DNA of 64,000 nucleotides from positions 124,001-188,000 of the forward strand of contig DAIDGX010000023.1 of NCBI GenBank assembly GCA_027452165.1. Direction: 5' to 3'. Shown in pieces: positions 1 to 9,992 of this stretch (within the stretch, counting starts at the first letter, position 1; every line of letters begins with the position of its first letter). The notes beneath the pieces were generated by a model. That model did no database searches and had not been told where the DNA came from. It saw only the letters and a program-made list of their open reading frames with translations. The translations under genes were made by a program, and so were the position numbers. This DNA is from Vulcanimicrobiota bacterium. GTDB taxonomy: Bacteria > Vulcanimicrobiota > Vulcanimicrobiia > Vulcanimicrobiales > Vulcanimicrobiaceae.

Positions 1-284
1 AGTCCGAGGCCGAGCAGAATATCTTGCTCGCGCGAATGGCCGCTCACCATAAGGATGTAGCAGTTCGTCGAATTCGAGAGCGAGGTGCATACGTCGAGAC
101 CGGAGATGTCGGGCAGCCCGACGTCGAGGATCACGACGTCCGGCTTATAATTGTCGGCAAGCTCGAGCCCCTCGGCCCCATTGCCGGTAACCCGCACCTC
201 GTAGCCTGCGCGTTCCAGCACGGTCTGTTCGAGCCGGGCGACGTCGTCGTCATCCTCGATTACCAGTATCCGGGCTAATGCCAT
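1..284 (-). CDS. Response regulator receiver domain, truncated by window edge
   Basis: The reverse strand reads MALARILVIEDDDDVARLEQ from an ATG at 284 and stays open to the window edge (94 codons). It matches a CheY-like receiver domain: the acidic cluster EDDDD lies at residues 10-14, the predicted phospho-acceptor Asp is in VVILDVGLPDISG near residue 54, and the conserved Ser of the MVSGHS segment follows. The output domain, if any, lies outside the window, so the regulated process is unknown. It is upstream of the malic enzyme gene on the opposite side of a 34-bp gap: this gene reads away from position 284 toward 1, and the malic enzyme also reads leftward toward it, so it may be the last gene of that transcript. 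Confidence 0.85.
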   Translation of the reverse strand, partial: MALARILVIEDDDDVARLEQTVLERAGYEVRVTGNGAEGLELADNYKPDVVILDVGLPDISGLDVCTSLSNSTNCYILMVSGHSREQDILLGLG

Positions 285-318
285 CCTGGGTGCGCTCCTA
301 TCCCTAGCAACAAATCCT

Positions 319-1761
<1,443 letters not shown>

Positions 1762-1776
1762 GGGGTACCTCCGCCG

Positions 1777-3108
1777 TTAGTTGCCGCTGATCGTCATCTC
1801 CGCTACGCGAAACGACGGTGACACGATCGAGCCGTCAAAACGCAAGTCGTTACCAACCATATCGACGGCGGCGAGCATATCGCAGAAGTTCCCCGCGACG
1901 GTACATTCATCGATCGGGTACGTTAACTCACCCTGTTCGATCATGAACCCGCGCGCGCCTCGGCTGTAGGTGCCGGTTGCGTGTTCGGTTGCAAAACCGA
2001 TCGTGTCGAGTACGAGGACGCCGCGCGGTGTTGCCGCGATCATCTCGGCCAACCCGCGATCGCCGGCCTCGAGATAAAAGTTATTTGCCCCGATCCCGCC
2101 TCCGGTCGAGTTGCCGGTCGTCGCCGCACCCAGCTTGCGCGCGTAATACGAGTCATACAGGAACGTCCGAAGGACGCCGCGCTCGAAGACCGGCGTGCGG
2201 CGCGTCGCCACACCCTCCCCGTCGAACGGCGCGCTGCCCAACCGCCCGGCCAGCGTCCCGTCATCGACGATCGAAACGAGAGCGCTCCCGACGCGATCGC
2301 CGATACGGTCGGCGAGAAACGAGTTTCCAACGGCCACGTTTGCGGCATTGACGGCCGCAAAGATGTCGTCGAGCACCGCCGCCGCGATATCGCGTTCGAA
2401 GATCACCGGCACCCGCATCGTCGGCGGCTTGCGCGCGCCGAACATCTCCACCGTGCGTCGCGCGGCCAAGGCTGCAACCGTCTCGTTGGCATCCAAATCG
2501 CGTGAGTGACTGGCGGCGGTTCCGTAATGGGCAGTACGCTTCACGCCGCCGGATTCGGCCACCGGGCTCGACGAGCGCGACGCTTGCGTGCTGACATACG
2601 CATCGGCGAAGCCGTGCGAATTCGCGAGTGCAACGAGCGTCTGCGCATCCGCGTAGTGCGATCCGCTCGAATTGACGATACGCGCATCCGCCTCGCGGAT
2701 CAAACGCTCGATCGCGAGCACGTCATCGATCTTCTGCATATCGTCGCGGGTTGCAAGATGCGCGTCGAAGAGGTCCAGGTCACCCGCACAGCGTCCGCAC
2801 GCATCCGGCAACGCCGCGAACGGATCGGCCGCGACGAACGGTGCCTGCGCCAACGCCTCGCGCAGTACGCGATCGATACCCTCCACGGTCAGATCCGATG
2901 TCGTGACGCTCACACGTCGGCCCGCATTGAATAGGCGCAGATGCAACGAACGACCGGTGCTCTGTTCGAGTTTGCTAATCGTCCGCTCACGCGCCTCTAC
3001 ATGGAAGCGACGCGTGATGCTCAGCGCCGCCTCGGCCTCGGCAGCCCCGGCGCGTTGCGCGCGCGCCACCGCTTCACTTGCAAGCGAAATGGCGTCGTCC
3101 GGCGTCAT
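1777..3108 (-). CDS. pmbA: TldD/PmbA family protein, TldE/PmbA subunit
   Basis: Non-catalytic partner of the TldD/TldE heterodimeric metalloprotease, which in Escherichia coli trims unfolded or leader-type peptides (microcin B17, CcdA). The 443-aa length is typical. It carries the family middle and C-terminal region (VPVIFERDIAAAVLDDIF, NSFLADRIGDRVGS, and a Gly/Asn-rich TTGNSTGGGIGANNFYLEAG segment), and it lacks the HExxxH zinc motif that its neighbour has, which marks it as the TldE/PmbA subunit. Its start overlaps the tldD stop by 4 bp, so translation is probably coupled. The products are cytoplasmic. Confidence 0.92.
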   Translation of the reverse strand: MTPDDAISLASEAVARAQRAGAAEAEAALSITRRFHVEARERTISKLEQSTGRSLHLRLFNAGRRVSVTTSDLTVEGIDRVLREALAQAPFVAADPFAALPDACGRCAGDLDLFDAHLATRDDMQKIDDVLAIERLIREADARIVNSSGSHYADAQTLVALANSHGFADAYVSTQASRSSSPVAESGGVKRTAHYGTAASHSRDLDANETVAALAARRTVEMFGARKPPTMRVPVIFERDIAAAVLDDIFAAVNAANVAVGNSFLADRIGDRVGSALVSIVDDGTLAGRLGSAPFDGEGVATRRTPVFERGVLRTFLYDSYYARKLGAATTGNSTGGGIGANNFYLEAGDRGLAEMIAATPRGVLVLDTIGFATEHATGTYSRGARGFMIEQGELTYPIDECTVAGNFCDMLAAVDMVGNDLRFDGSIVSPSFRVAEMTISGN

Positions 3109-4499
3109 GCTTGCGTCCCTCCAACCGTAATCGATGAAATCTTGACCGTCGGCATACCGACGCCGACGGGCACATGCTGGCCGCCCTTGCCGCAGGTGTA
3201 ATGGCGCCGTGCGAGCCTGCTGTCGTTCGCCACGGCCGTCACCTTCGTCATCGCGTCCGGTCCGTTCCCAACGATCGTCGCGTTCTTCACCGGCGCCGTC
3301 ACCTTGCCGTTTTCGATCAAGTAGCCCTCGGCGACCATGAAAACGAAATCGCCTTTACTGATCTCCACCTGACCGCCCGCGAACGACTTTGCGTAGAGCC
3401 CGTGCTTCGTCGAAGCGATGATTTCTTCGACGGTGGATTCACCGCTCGGCATATACGTGTTGCACATGCGCGGCTGCGGCATGAAACGAAACGATTGACG
3501 GCGCCCGCTACCGGTCGAGGCCGTGCCCATGAGCCGGGCGTTGAGCGTATCCTGCATGTATCCGCGCAAGACACCCTTCTCGACGAGCACTTTATGCTGG
3601 CCCGGAATGCCCTCATCGTCAACGGCGACGCTGCCGCGCTCCTCGGGAAGGTTACCGTCATCGTAGATCGTCACGAGCTCGCTTGCCACACGCTCGCCGA
3701 CGCGCCCGCTGTAGAGCGAGGTCCCGCGGCGATTGAAGTCGCTCTCGAGCCCGTGCCCCACCGCTTCATGCAACAACACGCCGCCGCCACCGGCGCCGAC
3801 CACCATCTCCATCTCGCCCGCCGGTGCGGGTCGCGCATCGACGTTCGTCGTCGCAACCCGTGCCGCGTCGCGTGCCAACTCGTCGGGCGCGTGGGTATCG
3901 AAATACGCGATCGAGGTACGGCCGCCGTCCCCGACATACCCCGACGCTCGCTCGCCGTGCGCAAGGGCTACGGCCTGCACGCCGAAGGTGACCATCGGGC
4001 GGTGATCGTGTACGTAACGGCCATCGCTCGTTGCGATCCACACATCTTGCAACTCGTCTGCCACATGGGCATTCACCGCGACGATGCGTGCGTCGTACGC
4101 ACGGGCCGCGCGATCGGCGCGTTCGAGCAAGGCCACGTACTGTGCGGCCGCGGCGTGCTCGCCGCGGGTCTCGTCGTAGAGAGGCGGCACGGACATCGTG
4201 GTGAGTTCAACCCGGTGCTCCGCCCCACTCGGCGCGCTTCGCGCTATCAACGAGGCGGCATCCGCCGCGCGTAACAACGCGTCGAGCGAGAGATCGTCCG
4301 AGTACGCGTACCCCGCAGACTCACCGACGACGACGCGCACGCCAACGCCCTGCGTCAGCGCGGTTGTGCCCTCGTGGATGGAGCCGTCCTGCAGCCGAAA
4401 GGCATAGGACCGCCGCCGTTCGCAAAAGATATCGGCGTAGGTTCCGCCGTGACGCAGCGCGCGCGCGATCAGGCGCTCTAACGTGAGGATATCGAGCAT
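3105..4499 (-). CDS. tldD: TldD metalloprotease subunit
   Basis: Zinc-dependent catalytic subunit of the TldD/TldE peptidase. The family HExxxH motif is plain: GGVLLHEAVGHGLESDF at about residues 239-255 (HEAVGH 244-249). Downstream the conserved C-terminal domain includes GKGGQHVPVGVGMP. I chose the ATG at 4499 because AGGAG sits 5 bp upstream of it; an alternative ATG at 4514 would overlap the dacB stop and has no clear ribosome site. The gene is followed directly by pmbA with a 4-bp overlap and preceded by dacB. No cognate modified-peptide precursor gene is visible in the window, so a housekeeping proteolysis role is the simplest reading. Confidence 0.95.
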   Translation of the reverse strand: MLDILTLERLIARALRHGGTYADIFCERRRSYAFRLQDGSIHEGTTALTQGVGVRVVVGESAGYAYSDDLSLDALLRAADAASLIARSAPSGAEHRVELTTMSVPPLYDETRGEHAAAAQYVALLERADRAARAYDARIVAVNAHVADELQDVWIATSDGRYVHDHRPMVTFGVQAVALAHGERASGYVGDGGRTSIAYFDTHAPDELARDAARVATTNVDARPAPAGEMEMVVGAGGGGVLLHEAVGHGLESDFNRRGTSLYSGRVGERVASELVTIYDDGNLPEERGSVAVDDEGIPGQHKVLVEKGVLRGYMQDTLNARLMGTASTGSGRRQSFRFMPQPRMCNTYMPSGESTVEEIIASTKHGLYAKSFAGGQVEISKGDFVFMVAEGYLIENGKVTAPVKNATIVGNGPDAMTKVTAVANDSRLARRHYTCGKGGQHVPVGVGMPTVKISSITVGGTQA

Positions 4500-4507
4500 G
4501 CCGTCTC

Positions 4508-6046
4508 CTACCATGACGCCAATCGATCCACGGCGCGCACGTATGCTTCGTCGGGATCGCCGGGTGAATCGTTGATCATAAACGCGAAGATCATCCGGCC
4601 GTGATGATCGGTGTCGACGTATCCCGCGAGCGAGGCCGCGTCGCTCAAATGCCCGGTCTTCGCGTGGATACGCGCGGGCGAGATCGTAAAGTCGTAGTAC
4701 TTGAGCGTACCGTCTTTGCCTCCCTCGGGAAGCAAGGGATACAGCTCGGTTCCGTCGCCGCGCAGCTCCGCATCGCTCAAGATGCGAGCGAGCGTGATCG
4801 CCGCGACTCGATTGCTCTCGGCCAAGCCGCTGCCGTCAACCAGATGAATGTTCGGCGTCGGTATCCCGCGCGATCGCAAGAACTGTAACTCGGTCGCGAT
4901 GCCCGTCCGGTCGTCGGCAACGTTCGTCGCGTTGCCGCCGAGCGTGCGCATCAACTGCTCGGCGTAATGGTTGTCCGAGATGTAGAGCATGTGGCGAAGG
5001 AGCACCGGCAAGACTTTCGAGCGATGATCCCACAGCACCACGCTCGCGAGGGGTGCCGTGCCGGCACGCGCGGGCTGTTCGACGGTGACGCCCGCATCGC
5101 GTAACATCGCGTCAAGCACCGCGCCGTCGTAGCGCGGCATCCCGTGCACCGGAAGCCAGTACTTTTCCTCAACGCCGGCCGGAATCGTGCCGTGAAGATA
5201 AAAGGTGTTCGGGGTTTCCATCGCCGCGATGATCACGTCGTCCGAGCCGCTGCTCGTCACGATCGTACCGCTGGCATGAATCGCCGAGCTCTTGGGTACG
5301 ACGGTTACGCGCGCCGGTGCGCCCGGCGTGGTGCCGTACACGCGAAACTCCGCGGTGTCGCCATCGAGCGATACCGCGCTCGTCGCCGCCTGATAGTCTT
5401 CGTTTGCGTCGCTCGAACTCCACAGAGGATTGATCTCTGGACCGCTCATCGCGCTCGCATCGACGAACACGCGCTGCACCGAATGTAACCCCTCACGTAC
5501 GAGCGTCGCCACCCCTTCGCGTAGGTCGCGGCTGCGAAAGGACGGATCACCCGAGCCGACGAGCCAGAGGTCGCTCAGATCGCCGTCGCCGATGGCGCCG
5601 GGTGCCGCCAGAATCGTATGGAAACGATAAGCCGGCCCGAGCAGATTGAGCGAGGCAAACGAGACGATGAGCTTCTGCACCGATGCGGGCGCAGCGGCAT
5701 GGTCAGCATGGTCGTCGTAGATCACCCGGCCGCGCGCGTCGATCACCGCGAGGCTGTAGCGCCCGTCGCCCTTTACCGGCGCAAAGATGCGAGCGAGCTC
5801 GCCGCGCACGCGCGCGACCTCGCTCGGAGTCCACCGCTGCGGTTTGGGCGTCGCGCGCGGCACCACCGTCGCAGCCGCCAGGGGCTGCGCGCGGCGCGCG
5901 CCGCGCGGTGGTGCGCTCAGGATGCGATGCAGCAGCAACCAGCCGGCGCATAGGACGAGCAGCAACGCGCCGATGCCGGCAAGCGCGCGACGCTTACGGA
6001 CGCGAGAGCGTCTCGATCTTCTCTTGGAGTTTCCGATGGTCTTCAC
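4508..6046 (-). CDS. dacB: D-alanyl-D-alanine carboxypeptidase/endopeptidase, PBP4 family (peptidase S13)
   Basis: A periplasmic penicillin-binding protein that hydrolyses peptidoglycan peptide stems and cross-links. The N-terminus is Arg/Lys-rich followed by a hydrophobic segment (about residues 22-40), giving a signal anchor. The three S13 catalytic motifs are present: SVQK (SxxK, 122-125), SDN in YISDNHYAEQL (SxN), and KTG in IHAKTGHLSDAASLAGY near the C-terminus. Length 512 aa is normal for PBP4. The start lies inside the end of the aminopeptidase gene (53-bp overlap in another frame), and no later ATG/GTG would keep the signal anchor, so I keep the overlap. It is co-directional with tldD. 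Confidence 0.92.
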   Translation of the reverse strand: MKTIGNSKRRSRRSRVRKRRALAGIGALLLVLCAGWLLLHRILSAPPRGARRAQPLAAATVVPRATPKPQRWTPSEVARVRGELARIFAPVKGDGRYSLAVIDARGRVIYDDHADHAAAPASVQKLIVSFASLNLLGPAYRFHTILAAPGAIGDGDLSDLWLVGSGDPSFRSRDLREGVATLVREGLHSVQRVFVDASAMSGPEINPLWSSSDANEDYQAATSAVSLDGDTAEFRVYGTTPGAPARVTVVPKSSAIHASGTIVTSSGSDDVIIAAMETPNTFYLHGTIPAGVEEKYWLPVHGMPRYDGAVLDAMLRDAGVTVEQPARAGTAPLASVVLWDHRSKVLPVLLRHMLYISDNHYAEQLMRTLGGNATNVADDRTGIATELQFLRSRGIPTPNIHLVDGSGLAESNRVAAITLARILSDAELRGDGTELYPLLPEGGKDGTLKYYDFTISPARIHAKTGHLSDAASLAGYVDTDHHGRMIFAFMINDSPGDPDEAYVRAVDRLASW

Positions 6047-8555
6047 GTAATGAATCGAGATCCGAGCGCAGTGCGCTCACTTGAGCAGGGATTTTTTGGG
6101 CTTCACGAACGCGGATTGCCGCCTCCATCGCATCGCGCCGAACGCGGCCGTCAACGCCGCTGACCGCGAGGCGATCGAGGGTGGCGAGAACGCGCGCGTC
6201 TTCGAGCGATTCGGTTGCCGCGATGGCCGCGAGTTGCACGAGGAACATAGGGTCGTCGAGCAGTTCGATCGTGCGCTCGACGATTCGCGTCCGCTCGCCG
6301 TCGAGCAACTCGCCGCAACGCGCGAGCGCGGCAACAGCGGCGCGGCGCAAGCCCTCGTCGCGACCGAGACGCGTCGCAGCGATCAGCGCATCGACCGAAC
6401 GCGGATCGGCGAACTCGGCCAGCCCTCGCGCGGCACCGCCCTCCACGATACCGTTCCATGAGCGCGCCACGATCGCTCCAGCGAGCACATCGAACGCGCG
6501 TGAATCGCGTGTCTTCCCGAGCGATGCGAGCGCGGCTGCGCGCACGAAATAAGACGCGTCGCCCGTTGCCGGTCGAAGGAGCGCGGTTGCCACCTCCGCG
6601 TCGCGGAAGTTGCCGAGCGCCGCCGCAACCGCGCGACGCACCTTTGGATGCGCGTGCCCGAGCGCGCCGAGCAGGATCGCCTTCGCCCACGGCGCCTTGG
6701 TCGCACCGAGCGCCGTCGCAACTTCCTCGAGAACGCCCCAAAAGGGGTCGTGCGCGAAGGCATCGGCAAGCGCCGCGCGCGCGCGCTGAGAGCCTTCTTT
6801 CGCAAGGGTGCGTGCCGCGCGAATGCGCGCGACCGGGTCGGGATCGCTCTGCAGCGCAGCGGCGGCAAACTCGGCCCCGAGTTTATACGTCACGCTCGCA
6901 AGCACGAACGCTCCCGGATCGACGCGTACGAGCTTCGGTTCGCTCTCGAGCGGAATCGTGATCGTCTCGTGCGCGCGTTCCACGCGCACCCGGACGCGAC
7001 GCTCCCCTTCGAGCACGCCGCTCCCGTGGTTCGCGCGCGGCACCGCATCGAGCCGTTCGCAAAAGCCAAGATCGATATCGAAGGCGTAGGCAGGATGCTC
7101 GTCGTCAACTTTCTGCTGCTGATCGATCGTCACCGTTGCCGCTTTTCGCTGAGCGTCCCAGGCAACGCTGACCTCGAGCACCGGGTGTCCCGCGCGGAAG
7201 ACCCATTGATCGAAGAATCCACGAACGTTGCGCCCCGTGGCCTCTTCGATCGCGCGGATCAGGTCGATCGTCTCGACATTGCGACGCGCGTTCTGCGCGA
7301 CGTAGTGCCGGATCGAGCGCCGGAAGCGTTCGTCACCGAGCGTTCCGCGCAGCATGTGCAGTACCGCGCCGCCCTTTTCGTAGAGGTGGCGGTCGAAGAG
7401 TTCGATCGGGTCCCGGAAGCGATTGCATACGATCGGGCGACGATAGCGTTGCGCGTCTTCGTCGAGATAGCGCGATACGCACCCGAAAACGTCGTAGAGA
7501 TATTCGTCGTAGCCAAGATCGGCCTCGCGCCACACGCACTCGAAGTAGGTAGCGAAGCCTTCGTTGAGCCATGCGTGAGCCCAGTCGCGGCAGGTAAGCA
7601 GATCGCCGAACCACTGATGTGCGAGTTCGTGCGAAACCAGCGGATCGCTCGAAAAGTCAAGGTGTGCGACGGCGTCGTGAAGGGTGCGATCGGTCTGCGT
7701 TGTCGCCGACGTGTTCTCCATGCCGCCAAAGATGAAGTCGCTGACGGCGATTTGGGAGTAGCGCGCGTACGGATACGGCGTTCCGATAAATTCTTCGAAA
7801 CAGGCGATCATGCGTGGGGTATTCGCGAAGGAGCGCTCGCCGTCGGCCTCGCGTCCCGGCAACACGTAATAGCGAACCGGCACCATTCGCTCGCCCGCCG
7901 TGCCTTGATCCACTTCGACGAACGGTCCCACGACGAGCGTCATGAGGTACGTGCTATGCGGCACGTCTTGCCGATAGCTATAGGTGCTGTGGGTCGCGTC
8001 GTCGTTGCGAGCGACCAGCTCACCGTTGCCGAGCGCGAAGGTCCCTTTGGGCACGCGGATCGTCGTCGTGGTCGTCTGCTTCTGGTGCGGATAGTCGAAG
8101 CACGGAAACCAATAGCGCGCGTTCTCGTCTTGGCTCTGCGTCCACGCATGCGCCACCTTATCGGGATACTCCGGCGTCGGCGCGATAAAAAAGAGACCGG
8201 CACGCGGATCGATCACGTGATAGGTCACGACGAACGCGCACCGTTCACCGGGTATAAGAGCCGGTTCGAACCAGATATCCAGGCTGCCGTCTTTTGTCGC
8301 AAACGCTAGCGGCTTGCCGTCGCGCTCCACCCGGCTCACGTGGAGATCTACCGCGCTTAAGGTGACGCGCGAAACGGGCTCGTCGTAGGCGCGGACCGCT
8401 GTCGTGCATACGCCATCGAGACGGCGAGCATCGAGATCAGGCTCGAGCACGAGATCGATGTGCTCGACATCGACGAGCTTGTCTGGGCCATACTGCAGGC
8501 GAGCACCCGGCAGCGCAAAGGCGCGGTGCCCATTGGAATCGTCGGCGATCGTCAT
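5994..8555 (-). CDS. M1 family metallo-aminopeptidase with C-terminal HEAT repeats
   Basis: Predicted zinc aminopeptidase that removes N-terminal residues from peptides. Residues 1-450 form the M1 core: substrate-anchoring FGGMENTSATT (276-286), HELAHQWFGD (HExxH at 309-313) and the third zinc ligand Glu in WLNEGFATYFE (332). Beyond about residue 560 the protein consists of Ala-rich helical repeats of about 30 residues (for example ARIRAARTLAKEG, KVRRAVAAALGNF, YFVRAAALASLGK), typical of HEAT repeats. It ends in a short coiled coil (SALRSDLDSLREDHRKLQEK). The organisation recalls TAF2-like and cold-active M1 enzymes. It has no signal peptide, so a cytoplasmic location is likely. The stop codon overlaps the start of dacB, and the SDR gene ends 3 bp upstream of its start. 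Confidence 0.93.
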   Translation of the reverse strand: MTIADDSNGHRAFALPGARLQYGPDKLVDVEHIDLVLEPDLDARRLDGVCTTAVRAYDEPVSRVTLSAVDLHVSRVERDGKPLAFATKDGSLDIWFEPALIPGERCAFVVTYHVIDPRAGLFFIAPTPEYPDKVAHAWTQSQDENARYWFPCFDYPHQKQTTTTTIRVPKGTFALGNGELVARNDDATHSTYSYRQDVPHSTYLMTLVVGPFVEVDQGTAGERMVPVRYYVLPGREADGERSFANTPRMIACFEEFIGTPYPYARYSQIAVSDFIFGGMENTSATTQTDRTLHDAVAHLDFSSDPLVSHELAHQWFGDLLTCRDWAHAWLNEGFATYFECVWREADLGYDEYLYDVFGCVSRYLDEDAQRYRRPIVCNRFRDPIELFDRHLYEKGGAVLHMLRGTLGDERFRRSIRHYVAQNARRNVETIDLIRAIEEATGRNVRGFFDQWVFRAGHPVLEVSVAWDAQRKAATVTIDQQQKVDDEHPAYAFDIDLGFCERLDAVPRANHGSGVLEGERRVRVRVERAHETITIPLESEPKLVRVDPGAFVLASVTYKLGAEFAAAALQSDPDPVARIRAARTLAKEGSQRARAALADAFAHDPFWGVLEEVATALGATKAPWAKAILLGALGHAHPKVRRAVAAALGNFRDAEVATALLRPATGDASYFVRAAALASLGKTRDSRAFDVLAGAIVARSWNGIVEGGAARGLAEFADPRSVDALIAATRLGRDEGLRRAAVAALARCGELLDGERTRIVERTIELLDDPMFLVQLAAIAATESLEDARVLATLDRLAVSGVDGRVRRDAMEAAIRVREAQKIPAQVSALRSDLDSLREDHRKLQEKIETLSRP

Positions 8556-8558
8556 GGA

Positions 8559-9311
8559 TTAATTCGCGTTTCGCTCGTCGGCTTGCGTCAACCCCCCATC
8601 GACCGCAATGACCGCGCCCGTCACGTAATCCCGGTCCGGCGCGACCAAAAAGCGCACCACGTCGGCGACGTCTTCGTAGCTGCCGGCCCTCCCCCGCGGG
8701 ACGGGGCTTACGAGCAATCGTGCCTGCGCGCGCCCAACCTGCTTGTCGCGGATGTCGCCGGGCTCGATCACGTTAACGGTGACACCGTTGGGCGCTTCCT
8801 CGATCGCGAGCGCCTTTGCAAAGGCGACGACGGCACTCTTGGCGGCGCCGTGCAGCGTGAAGCCACGAAAGCCCTGCGTTGCGCTCGAACCGTTCATACC
8901 GAAGAAGACGATACGACCGAAACCGGCCTCCCGCATCGCCGGAAGAACCGCGCGCGCCGCGATTACGGCGCTGCGTACGTTGCCGTCGAACATCTCGCGG
9001 TAATCGTCGAGATCGAGCCGCGCGAAGCGTTTGACCACAAGCGGGCCGACCGCGTGCACGAGCGTATCGTACGGTCCGCCGGCGTCGATAGCGGCCGTGA
9101 GGCCGGATTCGATTGCGCGCACGTCGTCGAGGAAGTCGATGCGCGTCGCACCGGACGTCGCACCGGCCCCTTCGATCGCACGCAGCGTCGTCTCGGGCGG
9201 CGTGTTCCGATACGTGATCGAGACATGACCAAAGCCGTCCGCCGCGAGCGCCGCGGCGATGCCGGCGGCGAGGCCGCTTGCAGCGCCGGTGACCAGCGCG
9301 CGACGCATCAT
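8559..9311 (-). CDS. Short-chain dehydrogenase/reductase (SDR) with atypical catalytic site
   Basis: A 250-aa Rossmann-fold protein of the classical SDR type. The cofactor motif TGAASGLAAG is at 8-17, the structural NVRSA Asn at about 111, a Ser pair at 142-143, and the C-terminal YVTGAVIAVDGG motif is intact. The segment that normally reads YxxxK is HGAAK (His154, Lys158), so the catalytic Tyr is replaced by His. The codon is CAC, which a one-base change from TAC would give. The closest feel is FabG-like 3-oxoacyl reductases, but substrate cannot be called. It overlaps the upstream DsbA-family gene by 4 bp and the aminopeptidase gene follows after 3 bp, so it is part of the same minus-strand run. 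Confidence 0.88.
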   Translation of the reverse strand: MMRRALVTGAASGLAAGIAAALAADGFGHVSITYRNTPPETTLRAIEGAGATSGATRIDFLDDVRAIESGLTAAIDAGGPYDTLVHAVGPLVVKRFARLDLDDYREMFDGNVRSAVIAARAVLPAMREAGFGRIVFFGMNGSSATQGFRGFTLHGAAKSAVVAFAKALAIEEAPNGVTVNVIEPGDIRDKQVGRAQARLLVSPVPRGRAGSYEDVADVVRFLVAPDRDYVTGAVIAVDGGLTQADERNAN

Positions 9312-9931
9312 GCGCCGCTCATCGCCCGCATCTGTTCGAGGATGCGGCGAAACGTCGCTGCATCCACAGCACCGGGCACGGCGAACTCATCCTCGAAGAC
9401 GAACGTCGGTACGGACGTGATGCCGCGGTCGAAGGCCTCGACCAGCTCGAGCCGCAGCGCATCGACGCCGTCATCGCTTGCCAAGTGGGCTGCAAGCGCG
9501 TCGCGATTGACGCCGACGGCGGCCGCGCGATCGGCGAGCACATCGCGATCGCTTACGTCGAGCCCCTCGCTGAAATACGCCGCAAACAACGAACGTTCGA
9601 GCTTGCGATCTTTGCCGGCACGACGCGCGAACGCGATCGCCCGATGTGCATCGAACGTATTGCACGTACGAGCTCGGTCGAAATCAAAGACAAGGCCATC
9701 TTCCGCCGCAGTCGCGGTGACGCGCGCGAGAATCGCGGCCGCTTCGTCGCCGAACTTCGCGTCATACCGTTCGCGCGCAGAAACGCCGGGTATAGGTGCC
9801 TCCGGATCCAGTTGAAACGGGTGCAGTCGCACCTCGACCTCGCCGTCAAAACCTTCGAGCGCTCGCTCGAATCGCATGATGCCAATGTAGCACCACGGGC
9901 AGACGACGTCGCTCCAAATATCGATTCGCAC
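9308..9931 (-). CDS. DsbA family oxidoreductase, FrnE-like
   Basis: A thioredoxin-fold protein of the DsbA/FrnE group, found in the cytoplasm in most bacteria. The redox motif is at the N-terminus: IDIWSDVVCPWCYIG, with CPWC in the first 15 residues. The remainder is the helical insertion followed by the cis-Pro segment VPTFVFEDEFAVPGA, and the end is standard for FrnE (about 207 aa). I place the start at the GTG at 9931, which puts the CPWC motif in its usual position and has GGAAG upstream; an in-frame codon at 9964 would add 11 residues that look unrelated. Its stop overlaps the SDR start by 4 bp. Members act in oxidative stress or polyketide metabolism; the role here is unknown. Confidence 0.88.
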   Translation of the reverse strand: MRIDIWSDVVCPWCYIGIMRFERALEGFDGEVEVRLHPFQLDPEAPIPGVSARERYDAKFGDEAAAILARVTATAAEDGLVFDFDRARTCNTFDAHRAIAFARRAGKDRKLERSLFAAYFSEGLDVSDRDVLADRAAAVGVNRDALAAHLASDDGVDALRLELVEAFDRGITSVPTFVFEDEFAVPGAVDAATFRRILEQMRAMSGA

Positions 9932-9992
9932 GCCATCGTACTTCCGCGCCCGCTCGCAGATCACTGCGAACCCCGCCTCCGGGTACGGTGTG

